A program made the position numbers and the translations under genes. Shown here in pieces: positions 39,506-52,200 of a DNA stretch of 64,000 nucleotides. Source of the DNA: Ceriagrion tenellum (Eukaryota > Arthropoda > Insecta > Odonata > Coenagrionidae); NCBI GenBank assembly GCA_963169105.1, contig OY720640.1, positions 57,041,527-57,105,526 of the forward strand. Direction: 5' to 3'. Under the pieces are notes generated by a model, which did not search any database, had not been told where the DNA came from, and saw only the letters and a program-made list of their open reading frames with translations. Every line of letters begins with the position of its first letter. Position 1 is the first letter of the stretch.

Positions 39506-39519
39506 TAAATACAGGTGTA

Positions 39520-39855
39520 TGGATGGCAAAAAGATCAACACAATGGGTACAAAGCAAGATGATCATATACTGTGAAATTATTTCTGTCACACACAGATGA
39601 ATGACCAAAAATGTCCTGCATTCCCTTCAAGCTCTCTGAGAAGAATGCCTCATCAAAAAATATACTGGAGGGGAAAACTGATATGGAGTGTCTCAGGAAG
39701 TCAAGTAAATAAAACTCTTAGCCATTTTAATTTCAACAATTAAACTTTGAAAAACGTGGACTGAAAGAATTTTGAAGAAGAACAGTCACTGTGCTTTTGA
39801 TCAAAATAAATAGCAATTTTTATAAATTGAAAATTGATAATTACATATCTTCACA
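39520..39855. other. Non-coding, nothing recognised
   Basis: No supported feature. Confidence 0.4.
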
Positions 39856-40390
39856 AGGCACAAAAGAAGTACAACAGACATCAAGCTGAGAATAGCCCAA
39901 GCTAAGAAGGCATTCATGGGAAAGAGACAGCTGCTGTGCTCCTAGAAGATAGAACTACAAGCCAGGAAACAGTATCTGAAAACATTTGTGTGGAGCATGG
40001 AACTCCATGGATTGGAAGCATGGACCATTGGAAAAGCTGACCAGAAAAGGCTAAAAGCCTTCAAAACCTGGTGCTGAAGATAAAATGGATGGACAAAATA
40101 AGAAATGATGAGATTTACTGACGAGTAGAAGAGGACAGGACTATATGGAACACCATACAGAAAAGAAGAACAAGATGGATTGAACACACCCTGAGACACA
40201 ATGGGTTTGTTAAGAATGTAATTGAAGGTAAAATAGATGGCAAAGTCACCAGAGGAAGATCCAGTAATAAGTTCATGGACAAAATTTAGAGGAAAGTGCA
40301 TTGGAAGAGCTACCACGAAGTAAGGGAACTAGTATTAGATATGGAAGGGTGGAGGGCGGCAGTGAACCAATCTGAGGATTGAACGACCGA
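39856..40390 (+). mobile_element. LINE C-terminal fragment, another family
   Basis: Plus-strand text in shifting frames: TDIKLRIAQAKKAFMGKRQL, KQYLKTFVWSMELHGLEAWT, IGKADQKRLKAFKTW and RTRWIEHTLRHNGFVKNVIE. This is the post-RT region of a non-LTR retrotransposon. Many stops; a relic. Confidence 0.7.
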
Positions 40391-41380
40391 TGACGAATTA
40401 CATATTAAATATTTTTGAGTAACATCTACTTTGTAAGCAGAAAAATTAATCAGAAGCCACATGCATAACAATGTTTGATGCATAATGATTATAGCTCACT
40501 GTTTCGTTACATATGTTGTTCATTACACATTAATGTAATTTTCCCAAACTACTATTGCATATAATGTAGATCTCTCAAGAGGTTGAGTGACTGGTCCTTG
40601 GTAACAATAAGGTCTTATTCCACCTACGTGGGGCTTGTGGCATATGAGTATATACTAAGCTAAAGATGACTTACCAACTTTACAGGCTTCTGCATGAGGA
40701 TAACTGCATCTGGAAGTGTGGTTAACTGCCAGAGCAAAAGGCGGACACCCTATCCCAAGAATTTGGGCAATGGGCTTCGCCGGTTCTCAACAGATGTGTG
40801 GGAAGTCTTCGCACAATCGATACTGGTGGTGACTCGTCTAACGTTGTTGGGGGAACCCAACAGCTACGAGGACTAGGGGGAGGCGGGGTCCCGTTGTCGT
40901 CCTTTTGACACCAATCCGCCTCACGGTGTCGGCCTCCTAGTAGCTGTATTTCGCTAACCTTCCCCATTCCTTTACCCTTTTTCCCACTACGTACCCATTC
41001 CGGTGATAAGCGAGAGCTTCAAGACAGGGGAGTAGGTTTTTAACCCGCGGGGTGACCCGAAGAGCCTGCCAAAGCAAAATATATTATCCAGATCAAATTA
41101 CCATTCAGCAAAATAAGTCATAATAAATGTTTTTCAGAGACTTACAGGAGCCCGGGCTACAGTATTCTTGAAATAAAATAAGTGTATAGCGTTGGAAATA
41201 GTTCCTGGCACTATAAAGTGGACGATTTTCGGACATGGGCCACTGAACTTTCTGAGTTCAGCGAAAATGGGGAGGAAAGTTTTTGCGTGTGGAGCCGTTC
41301 TAATTGCTGCCAACACAAGCACTTCGAGAATTAGGATGACTCACAACTACCTGCCGTCTCGTTTTGACTCATCTCACTAT
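40391..41380. other. Non-coding; repeat-like GC-richer block
   Basis: 40690-41060 is distinctly richer in G+C than its surroundings and reads like the 5' untranslated leader of a repeat, but I cannot name a family. The rest shows nothing. Confidence 0.3.
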
Positions 41381-41840
41381 TGCCGCGTCTACGCTGACCA
41401 CTTAAGTGAAAACTTAATAGCATCTTTCACTTAAGTGCACCGTGTAGACGCCCTCTCGTGACTTATTTGGACATGGGGACCCCTAATTAAGTGGACTTGG
41501 GTGATATCCATGGTGTTCCTTCGAGGTTATCGAGGCCTTGTCTTCGATAGCTTGAGGAGTTTCGATATTCATAAGCATCATGCTTGTGTTTGCGTTATTT
41601 ATAAGAGGAGTAGAGTTTTTATGTTCGTGTTATTCTTCATAATCATTAGTTTTTTTTCTGTTATGCTTGTTTAGAAATCACCAAAAGATACTCGCGAACA
41701 CTCGCGCGATGCGAAGTTCTTTCCATGAACACTAGCTAGGGCTACGGTATATTCAATATCTGCGTGTAGACGCTCGTGTACATTTTAGTGCTGCTATTAA
41801 GTGCACTCCACTTAAGTGCACGTGCAGTGTAGACGAGGCA
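41381..41840. mobile_element. MITE with 3-bp duplication
   Basis: Starts tgccgcgtctacgctg and ends with an inverse match (tgcctcgtctacactg on the other strand). It is flanked by tat on both sides (41378-41380, 41841-41843). Both ends also carry several copies of the palindrome cacttaagtg. There is no ORF. Confidence 0.6.
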
Positions 41841-41843
41841 TAT

Positions 41844-42957
41844 GAGCCCTCAAGATTGGTTTCCCTTAATGGTCACGACGATTTTAACGGTTACGATCAC
41901 GGCGATGAGTGATTTTAACCACTTGCAAAGCATTCAATCTTATTTCGCGAAGGAGATGTGTTCCTCTGCCTAAATCTCTCTCGTTGCTTCCCTCTCTTCC
42001 TCTCCGTCATTTCCCTTCAGTACCCGCAGGTCTGCGACAGGAACTTACACGGGAACTTAAGATCGCAAGTGTCAGCGACACAAACGACCAAAACCCTCAA
42101 AGACAAGGTGCGATTAAAACTTCGGCGTAGTGGGAGCTGTAGTGGGGTAGCGGTATATGTAGTTCGGTTGTGGGGTTGGTAGAAAATAAACGATTATTTG
42201 GTTCCAATTCTTTCGATTTATAAATTGATTATGGGCTGACGGTAATCGTCGACTCGAATCTTTCATTGTGATTATGACTACGCGAAATAATCGGCGAGAT
42301 CGGTCTAATTTTAAATTTACGCCGCACAAAGTTTAATCGAATCCGCGAGGGAAAAAGTATTGGCACTTGAATTTAGATTCACCTTTTTTCGCAACTGATA
42401 TAGAATCTTTTAGGGCAAACATAGATTTTTCTGATCCATGGAAAAAGCCACTTATGTAGATTTCTGTAAAAAGTCCGATTAAAGAATGCGAAGTTTATTA
42501 TACAGCAAGAAGACGGGTGGAAATGCCGTACTTAAAACATAATACTCGATGGTATTGTGGTTTAATGAGAGACAAGGCAAAGCTTAGGTTAAATTGAGGG
42601 TTGAATGGTTAAATTTTATTAAATGGGACGAAATAATAGTATAAATCACGAACTTATAACCATATTGCATTTCCATTATCTGTTGGTTGGCCATTCCTTG
42701 GTCTCGGGTGCATTTGGACTCTTTGCAAAAGATGACCTAAAAATATCTACGACTCTTAACTATCTTTCTATCGCAATTATGCATTCGCTTTCTTTCACAA
42801 AGCTGTATGACTGTTGAGTTATTTGCATTCATTTTCATTTATTTCAAAAAATATATTTTTTAAAATAATTTTTTGCGAATACATTTTTATGGCATAGCGC
42901 TCGACACAATAACGTAATTCAATTTCTGAGGGAAACAGTTTTGTAATTTTAAAAACA
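41844..42957. other. Non-coding, nothing recognised
   Basis: No supported feature. Confidence 0.4.
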
Positions 42958-42968
42958 TGTTATTACTA

Positions 42969-43206
42969 GTAGATTAAATAAAACTAACTTTGTATACTCC
43001 ACTAGAGGTTTATTAACACGACCCGGGTTTCGATACTTCTTATCATCTTCAGGTGCAAATACAAAATTTTTCATTTGCACCTGAAGATGATACAAAGTGT
43101 CGAAACTCGGGTCGTATTAATAAACCTCTAGTGGAGTATACAAAGTTAGTTTTATTTAATCTACAATCGATAACTTCCACAAAGTCAAGCCTGGAACCAT
43201 TTCCTT
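42969..43206. mobile_element. Foldback element, best-preserved copy
   Basis: Arms 42972-43060 and 43073-43161 are inverse complements over nearly 90 bp with a handful of mismatches, around a loop of about 12 nt. The right arm contains cctgaagatgatacaaagtg followed by tcgaaactcgggtcgt. The tail (aacttccacaaagtcaagcc, ending ccatttcctttg) matches that at 38695-38739. An 11-bp direct repeat tgttattacta flanks it (42958-42968, 43207-43217), sharing some bases with the tail. Confidence 0.85.
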
Positions 43207-43217
43207 TGTTATTACTA

Positions 43218-46200
43218 TTTTGATATCACTGCTAATAAACTTTTCAACCCTGATTTCACTTCTCTTCATGTACGAATAATCCTAAACGGCTCGGGCTGTA
43301 ATGAAGGTTCAAAAATGAACATGCCGTACGGCATCTGTACCTTCCACACGTGTACCTTCCACTGTCTCATTTGACTGAATATTTAGCTCCCCAATCTCAG
43401 TAATATTCGCATGAGCGACCCTAAAGGATGTATCAAGAAGATAGATGACGAATAAGATTAAAGCTTTGATTGACTCGGCCGTCCATGAATAGAAAAGATT
43501 TTCCTTGTCACGCCACGTAATGAGCCACTTACGTCACTATTTACGTAATTAATGTGCTATAAAAATACCTGCATACAAAAGGATAGATTATGTATACCAT
43601 GGATATCATAGATAGAAAGTCCACTTAACAAAGCACTTGGAGAAACTTCCTCATTCTCCCTTTATCCAGAACAAGGACATTTAGAAGCTGGGCAAAACGA
43701 CCTTTCCCTCTCCCGACGGTAAATAGCAAGTACATCTTTTTTTACTGGATGATAGCGAGGACCCTTACTACGATGGAAGGGAAACCAATGACATTTCCCC
43801 GGGAAAATGCCAATCGATATCGCTGTTGTATGCCAAAGAGTGACTTTTAGGTTCTAGATTAATATTATTAAAGAAATCAAATCTAAAAAGACTGATTAAA
43901 ATTTTCCCAGTGTTAGGTTTATTGCCAAGCATACTATTTTTTGCCAAGGAGAGAGATAACGGCTCAAGTTTATACCCATTCTTAAGGGCATTTTATACGA
44001 GACACTTAATACGACAATTTGAAGTGCAGAAATTGCAAGAACGAAGGCATGGCATAATAGCAGGGGCTATTTTCCAGCCGTTAATGCATTTGTGAATGCA
44101 TTCTGGCCATTCTCCGCTACGCGACGCAATTTTCAATGCATATCCAAATATCAGATTAAGCAATGTCAAACAGCCCATAAAGTGTGAAAAAGTAATTCAC
44201 ATCCACTCAAAAAGGCTTTTCCTTCTTGAAGACTTGTTTCATGCGACAGCTTGAAGAGTATCCTGAAAAATCAGACTTCGATCAGACCACAGGGTGCTAA
44301 GCCTAAGTCTGTCACTGTTCAAGGGTTCATTTGAGAGGGTGTTATTGGAGCAATCGCGACCATCGATTGATGCTACTCCACAGAGGCAGAATGACAGGAA
44401 ATCATAGCACGCTCTAAATGGAGTAAACTTCGGAGAGGGCTGTCTCAATGGTTAAAGGAGACGATAGCACTGCATCATCGAAACGAGGGTTACCAGCGAC
44501 AGCCAGTAATAACGAAAATGGACGCAATCGGTTTTCTCGACGATTGCCGGCGTTAGGAGTACCCATGCATAGCCATCTAGAATACATCGTAAAAGTTGAT
44601 TGCAAGAAGTCTTTCTGCCACGCATTGACTGAGAAATTTTCACGTAAAAAAGGTTTGATTTCCTTACCTTCAACCGCAAACTACACACAGAACAGCGTTT
44701 CCTCCTTGTGATATTGTCAACAAAATCCTATATTCCTTCACTTCTTTACTTGAACGAGTGGTAAGTAGATGGGCTGGAAGTCAAGTTGACAGAAAACTTA
44801 TGTTTTTCCACCATTTAAAAATGACAAATGACAAATTTGTAGAATGGGCTTTAGCTGTAGGGTGTCTTAGAAAGCAAATGTGGTGCATAAATTGCCCTTA
44901 TCTAGTAGTCGAAAAGGCATATGTTTTTGAAAAAAAAACTCTTTCCAGTCAGAGGAGAAGACTGCAGCGACAATACTATTGAGCAAATGATTTTTGATGC
45001 TAAAACTGCAATCATGGCTTATATTCTGAATCGGGCGACGCCATTTCTGGCTAACACTATTCCTCGCTCCAGAATAGCGTCGGAAGCGCTTCTGAATACG
45101 ATGCAGAAATTCAAGGCGTCGGGTCTGCAACACTATTATTAACCACGTCCCTCACTGTATGAAAACCTTTCGGTGCGGTAAATGGAACTACAGGCAGCCA
45201 ATGACGAGAAATGTTTACTTTTTTCACAAACAGCTGAGACCTTCGCCATGAATGCCTGAGTCTGGTGCATGAAAGAATGTTTTCAATAAATATCCAACTA
45301 AATTTTATTAAATGCTGTCTTCGGATACTATTATTATACTTTATTTTGTTTTGCATTCGTCAGGTGATAGATACTAACGCTCTGATTATTTTAGATGTTG
45401 TGAAGGGGATTTCAGCTTAGGAAAGTCTGGCGTCGTTTGTTTTGTATACCCATGTAAACATATAACAGCTACCCGAGCTGGGAAAAAAGTTTAATTCCTA
45501 TAATGATTGTTCACCTCATAATCGTAAAAGAAAGCATATTGTTTTCATGTATCTGTTGGGTTTTATATTTTATTTTCACCACTTATACGACTAAGCAGAC
45601 GACGTTTGTATGCATACGAATTGAGAATAATGATGAGTAAGTGTATCAAGGAAAGTGATGTGATGGTAAGTTTCAGTTATTTCATCGGATAAGGATATTT
45701 GAAATTTATTATTCTTAATAGTCCGTTGATTTAATAAGATGGTTAGACATCGTAATTAGCCTCTTGAAAATCTTGTGGTACCGCTGGAAATGTGTGGATG
45801 GAGGTGAATAGGCGAGGTGAGCAATATTTCGAGCCCACTTGTTTAATAATACCACGGGAATGTTAGATACAACTCTTAACGGAGAGAGTGAATACTCAAC
45901 CTTTGCGTGTAGATTTCTTCTATTTTACCTAAACTTGATATTCCCGGCTGTGAGATAGGAAAAGTAATGCAATGCAAGAATAAAGCAATGAGACTCGGTC
46001 GAAAAAATACCAGTCTACAATGAGAGGCACGGGAAAAGGAAATGCCAAGGAAGGCATTCATGCTTATATCATTCAATATACTTGAATGCAATTGTTGAGT
46101 TTGAGCATGAATATCCTATAATTCATGGACTTTTAACAGAGATTGACGCATATCATAAGCGGTCCATCACATAAGCCACCCCAGAGAGGCCATTTACCAT

Positions 46201-46744
46201 TAAAGATTCAAACCGGAGTACGAATTTTGTGGTGTCAGGAGAAAAAAAGCGAGGTGAAGTCCTATGATAGGATATGTAACTCGGAGGAAAAATTTCTATT
46301 TGGTCGTGCAAATGAAGAAGGAAAAGAAAGTAGGCCGCCAGCTAACGCGAGCTACCACCTTCGCCAGCACTAATATACGACGCTAACCACTACACCGTCT
46401 GTGATATTGAGAATTAATGTTTTCCCAGTGTTTTTATACTTAGGGCAGATACTGCCGATTACAAACTGATTAATTACAACAAAACTGCGGCATGCTTGAC
46501 GAAGTCCAAGGCGAATTAGCGTTGTATTTGACCTCATGAACGACAGGAAATACGGCTTTCAAATCGGCGAGTTAGGGTACGTAGGCGAGGCACATTTGCC
46601 TACTTTTTATGAGAAGAATTTTTTATGTTTACTTGAATATACGGATTGACAAGTCAATCGTCCTATTATTTTTATGTTTTTAGGAACACTTCTCAGTGCA
46701 TATTTTGCAGAATCCTCGTTAGATAACGTGTGATAAAGAATCAG
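43218..46744. other. Non-coding, nothing firmly recognised
   Basis: 3.5 kb. Plus-strand text at 44758-44980 (KLMFFHHLKMTNDKFVEWAL...MWCINC) has a faint look of a Merlin/IS1016-type transposase N-terminus, but is too short to call. Otherwise nothing. Confidence 0.35.
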
Positions 46745-46945
46745 GTGGCCGTTTCATTCAAGAATAGCGTGACGCTTTAGAAGAGCGCGGTGATCATATC
46801 GTCGCCACAGCGTCGCTCCCAGGTGTCAGTCTGGCGTTCAGAATCGCAAAAAGCGTCGTTGGCGCTATTCTTCGGAACGAAAGCGTTACGAAAGCTATTC
46901 CTGGCTATTAGCGTTAACGCAATCTCATTCAGAATAGCAGCCCAT
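46745..46945. mobile_element. Possible MITE rich in agcgt motifs
   Basis: cattcaagaatagcgtgacg at the left and the inverse of gcgttaacgcaatctcattc plus agaatagc at the right make weak inverted ends. The interior repeats agcgtc/gcgtt many times. A smaller similar piece (45025-45090) lies to the left. Confidence 0.35.
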
Positions 46946-47844
46946 GTACGAAGAAATTAATAATTGGTGCCTGTATTTCATTACTTTGATTTTTCATAGA
47001 GATACTTTCATACAAATGTATTCGTCTCTCGTAAACTTTTTCACAAAAATGACATTACTAAAAGGAGAAAAATCATTTTTCCTTCAACTTGACCCACTTT
47101 TGCTTTAAGCCTGTGTACCATTTGGCTTGTGTAAAAAATGAAGGAATATAGGATTTATTTTACAATACCTCATGGAAGGAACGCTCTTCTGTAAGTGGCT
47201 TGAGGATGATAGAAATGAAATATAAATGATTTTATGTCGGAGATCCTCAATTACTTTGAGGCTTAAAAACTGGATGCAACCAACTTGTACGATGGTTCTC
47301 TTTCGTGGAAAGCCATATGGACAGTAAACGTTCCCAATTATTGCGAATTTCGTCTTACTTTGTCCGATATCATGTCTAGAGGCTACCTTCTACCTTCACC
47401 ACAGCCTAGTAAATGGACCCAACTTCATGCCGATCACTCCGTTTTGTACCGATTGAATTCATTCTCAGATGGTTAAATATGTGATTTATCAAATTATACA
47501 TACCCATCATTTGCTGACCAAAAACGCCGACCTTGATCAGTAGGATCCTTCCTTGAGCTTTGGTGCACTTAAGAGAGCCAACTTTTTTCAAATAATGTTG
47601 GGCTGAAAAAGAAAAAACTCTCCCTGTAAAATACCCTCTAAGAAGATATTCCTAGGTCATAATAATAATATTTCATTGGATCTGAGTTCATGAAAATAAA
47701 AATTTATATCAGAAATAAATATTATTATTTCTATTATAAAAAATATTCTAAAAAATAAAATAAAATTCGTCAGATGAATCGATGCTCTTAGAGATGCAGT
47801 GCGGGATATCCGAATTGAAGATAAACCATAAGGAAACATAAGTA
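46946..47844. other. Non-coding, nothing recognised
   Basis: No supported feature. Confidence 0.4.
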
Positions 47845-48433
47845 ATGAAATTCTCTAGGACTAAGAAATTGATTAAAGTTACAGGACACAAACTCGAGCA
47901 GGTAGAGGATTTTCACTACTTAGGTAGTATACTAGAAGAAAACGGACATAGTAGCAAAGGCATACGTAAGAGAATAGCGCTAGCTACGGAGGCGTTTAGT
48001 AACAGAAGAGAGCTGGTGACGGGAACATTAGGTAAGGATGTGAAGAAGAGGCTGGTGAAGAGATTGATATGGAGCGTAGCGTTGTATGGGGCAGAGACGT
48101 GGACCCTCAGAAAAGAGGACGAGAATTGGATGCAGGCATTTGAGACGTGGGTGTGGAGAAGGTTGAATGGAAAGGAAGACAAACGAGGAAGTGCTTGTGA
48201 TGGTGGGCGAGGAAAGGAAACTTTTGAACGAAATTCGAGATCAGCAGAGTTGGTGGCTGGATAGTATAATAATAGGCCAGGGGTTGCTCAAGAATGTGGT
48301 AGAGGGAAGAATGCTGGGCTGGCGGGGAAGAGGAAGAAAGAGAATAGGTTTCATGGACAGAATGAAGAAGGGAAGATCGCATGCTGAGGTGAAAAAGGAT
48401 ATACTAGAGATAGATAGGTCCTGGAAAGTGTAA
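47845..48433 (+). mobile_element. LINE reverse-transcriptase C-terminal fragment
   Basis: Text FSRTKKLIKVTGHKLEQVED, FHYLGSILEENGHSSKGIRK, RLIWSVALYGAETWTLRKED and AFETWVWRRLNG. After one frameshift near 48160 it continues TNEEVLVMVGEERKLLNEIR, then SIIIGQGLLKNVVEGRMLGW. The same family as the copies at 18422 and 20247-21290. Only one frameshift makes it the youngest of the three. Confidence 0.85.
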
Positions 48434-48729
48434 AAAACCAAGAGGAGACTCTCCAACATTCAGCAAAACCTACCTTAACCGGTAAAATACTTAAAATAAG
48501 ATGAATCGAAAAGTTTGACCGGAGCTGGAGCCACTTTCGAGGATCTCAGCTGCAAAGCCTTGGCTACTAGGACATTAATGGGTTAGCAGAGGATCGGGTA
48601 GAAAGGACAAAAGGATCAATCTGAAGGTTGACTGATTAATGATAATAGATTTAGCAACATATTGGCCTTGACATGTGAAACATATTGTGGAAAACATGTT
48701 ACGTAAAACAAGAGGTTATTGGATACATA

Positions 48730-49242
48730 CACTACGTTTACCAATCGATCTCAGATCGATCTGAACTCGGACTGATCTGAAAATTCCAAGCGAGCCGACC
48801 CAGATCGCCAAGTTTAACAACACGGACTGAAAATATCGATAGAGAACGATCGAGTCTATCAGTTGAAGCACGATTGACCCGGTGTGTAAGCAAGTGCAGG
48901 GTTGGAAAGTTTCAGTCGCATTCCGAATGAACAAAATTGCCGAATGGAAGTAGATTGCGATGTGCAACAATATCATCAACGTCACCTCTCTCGCCGTGAC
49001 TGCACTCTAGTTACAACACACGCCTTGAATAATAACGATTATGTTTCCATATGACAATCCAAAGAATAACGAGGAGCGCCACAGACCCTCTGGTTCATTG
49101 TCAGATCGATATGAAATATCAGACTGGCTGAGAAAGCGGGCCGAGTCAGCCCGCTTCTCAGATCGATCCCACTAGCCCATTCGGTTTACTGTACTGTGCT
49201 GATCCGGTTATATCGATCTGAGATCGATAGGTAAACGTAGTG
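48730..49242. mobile_element. MITE with 31-bp inverted ends
   Basis: cactacgtttaccaatcgat plus ctcagatcgat at the left is matched by the right end with one mismatch. It is flanked by ata on both sides (48727-48729, 49243-49245). Several further cagatcgat copies lie inside. There is no ORF. The 3-bp duplication again suggests a PIF/Harbinger-type source. Confidence 0.75.
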
Positions 49243-49245
49243 ATA

Positions 49246-52200
49246 GTGTGACAATGAAAACTAGAAATATAAACGTAAGGGTTAAGCTTGAAAGTAGTGA
49301 TTTCATTTATTCACTTCACAGGCTTGTGTACATCGAAGCACCGTGTTTACGTGGGAATTTTGTGGTCCGGAAGGTGGGTAATGGGAGAGGGAGGAAATCA
49401 ACTCTTCTGACTTAAAATAACATGTTTGCTGCACAAGTTAAAATGATAATACAGTTGTTCTCCGTGTTCAGTCAGAACACCAATACACGGATTTATAATG
49501 GCGTGCGTTGAGGTAATGAAATGTGAATGGAATTAAATAACACTGTGTTTCCACGACAACCATTCGTTCACAAGAGTTTTCCTTCACCACCTTTCTTCAT
49601 CATTCATCACCACACTCAAACTAGCACAAACAGTATTCAGTCACTCTTTGAATTCAAAACGTCGTAAAGAACGTCACTTAGGTACGTATTGCTTTTTTTA
49701 GTTGTGGAACGATTAAAGTATAACAAGCAAAAATGGAACGACACATCAATAGCGGAGTTTATTTTAAAGGAGTTTGCTGAAATCTTTCGGCGGCTACACT
49801 TTACCTTCGGGTATATGTGTGGTTCTCGTGATTCATTTGCCGAGAAAGATTCAATCAGGTGCCGTAACCTATATTCATCAATACTAAGCCTCACTTGAAA
49901 TGAAAGCCTTTGGCTACTCCAACGTGGACCCGTGAAGAAATTAATATTTTCACCAGTTCCTCAATACTAGCTCTGAGGGAAATAAGCGCCATCAATGAGT
50001 AATAATTGTTGCATTACTATGTATGTTTTTACACTTTCCCGGCGAATAACATTTGTGTAAATTTCTCGGTGGCGAGCCCGAGAAATTTACTCAAATGTTG
50101 CATTACTCCTTACGATAGTTTGAGCGCAATATCATTTCTCATAGAAACCAATGAATTTGGTCTCATTTTAAAGAAAAATATTTCACCCTCCCAGTGACAC
50201 AAAAACTCAAACTCTTACTACAGTAATTTCCGAGATATTTGCCCAAAAAAACCAGTCATTTAACGAGGGAAATGGTAGGTGTATCCACTCAAGTGAGACC
50301 TTGTTTGAAAAATTAGGAATGACTAACACCTAAATCTCGTCAAAAAATTAAGTGTGTAGTTTGTATGATTCATCATCAATTTCGGAAAATTAATCACATA
50401 GTCACCGCAGTACATTTTTCTTTATTCTCCAGGATCTCAAAATTCTTCAGCATCACAAAAAACCTTCCGTTGTGAGGGAGTTTTAAACGAACCGCACGAA
50501 ACAAAGGAGTCAAAGTAAAGACTTAATTGGATATTTTCATTTAATTAATAACAATTTCTGTCATATAAAACGATATTATTGCACCATTAATAATGCAATA
50601 TTTAATTCTTGTGTCCTACAGCTGGTGAAATTAAAACGCATAATTCGAATATGTCTCTATTATGACTAGGGAACAATCTCGCTGAAACTACCATAAGCCC
50701 GCTAAACAAGGGTTAGATGAGGCGAAAAAAAGCGAGTCAAGGATCGATGCAAACCTTCTCTGGGAATAAAAGGAGTTTGATTCAGCGTAGTGATGGATCC
50801 CATTCTAGTGCAACAAGACCAAATATTACGACATTCAACATTCAGCGAAATAAATTCTACGGTGACCCTAAAATCACGCTGTGACGCCCTCTACTGATAT
50901 TGATTGATACCTGTTGAAATGTGAGTCGATTTAAAGACGGAAATTGAGTCATGACAAGCACTAGCGTTGCCTTCATTTCTCAGAGCTTTCAAAATGCAAT
51001 TGCGAAAACGAGCAATATTTCTGTTTCCGAAAAATAAGTTTTCACTAATCATTTCATATATGCTGGATTTTGGATTGTGCTTCAAAATATTATGGATAAT
51101 TCAGTGTTCAGCCGAAATTCCGTACGCAAAATGTCAAATGATGGAAAGGTATGAATATTGATTGTTGATGCTTTATGAAGCACCATACACAATGTAAGTA
51201 ATCCAATACCATTGAGTTAAGTATAAGTGATTAGCCCAGAAAACTAACATTAATGAGAAATGAGTCATTACATTACACTTAGACATGATCGTGCGAAGCA
51301 TTAGATAAATTATGACACACATGTGAGGTCAAAAACTTCGGGCTCGCATCGCGATAATTTTTAATGGGCATTTTCACCATAAGATTTCACTTCCCAACAG
51401 ATTGCAAAAAGTTCATTCGATCGATTGTTTCACACCAAACGATTTCACTACTCATATTTACAATTGTGTAATAATTAATAATTTTGTAATAGCCAAATCA
51501 AGTACCGGGTTTCACGGCAGACACGGCAATTACCTGACTCGTGAAGAAAAACGACAGAAATTGCAAACAACAAGCAGGTGGTTGGTAAGAGTAGGTAACA
51601 CCGCTGCAATGGGAACTCCAGCTCACGAAATGACAACAACGAAGCGAATGACCGGAGTGTGCAAAGAAATATGGAGATCAGAGTTCACGGAGACATTCGA
51701 CGAATTTCTCGGTTTTTTAGTCATGCCTGAGACACGAATGCTTAATGTGACGAGAACGTCGAACTATTCAGCTAAAATGAAGGGACAAGGGCGATTAGTT
51801 CGCGAGTCGCGACGGATTACTGGACTTCCCTCACAATGGAATAAGATCATGCGTGGAAATGAGGGCATGTTATTGCTACTCATGTACAAAAATCACAGGC
51901 TTGAGCCCGCCTAAGCAGCGGAGAGCTGAAAAATGAAGCCAGTAGCGCCATTTTTTAGATATCAAAATGGCAGGAGCTGTTATGCGTTTCGTATTACGCG
52001 TACTCACATTAGTTGATGGATATGATAGTAAATTTGAATTCGACTGTGTGGGGTATACGGCTGAAGGTTTTACATGAGTACCTAAAGATACATTCGTTTT
52101 ATTTCCTTGAGGCTTACCAATGACTGAGCGGCCATTTCAAATTCACCGTCACTCTTTTATATGTCACCGACAAAGCCAGTACAGAGCCAGTTCTATGGAT

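Noticed and set aside
44758..44985. Merlin/IS1016-type transposase N-terminus
   Set aside because: Only a faint CxxC-like resemblance over about 70 residues; no catalytic domain nearby.
51402..51914. 170-codon ORF, plus strand
   Set aside because: No recognisable domain, no promoter or splice context, composition like random AT-rich DNA.
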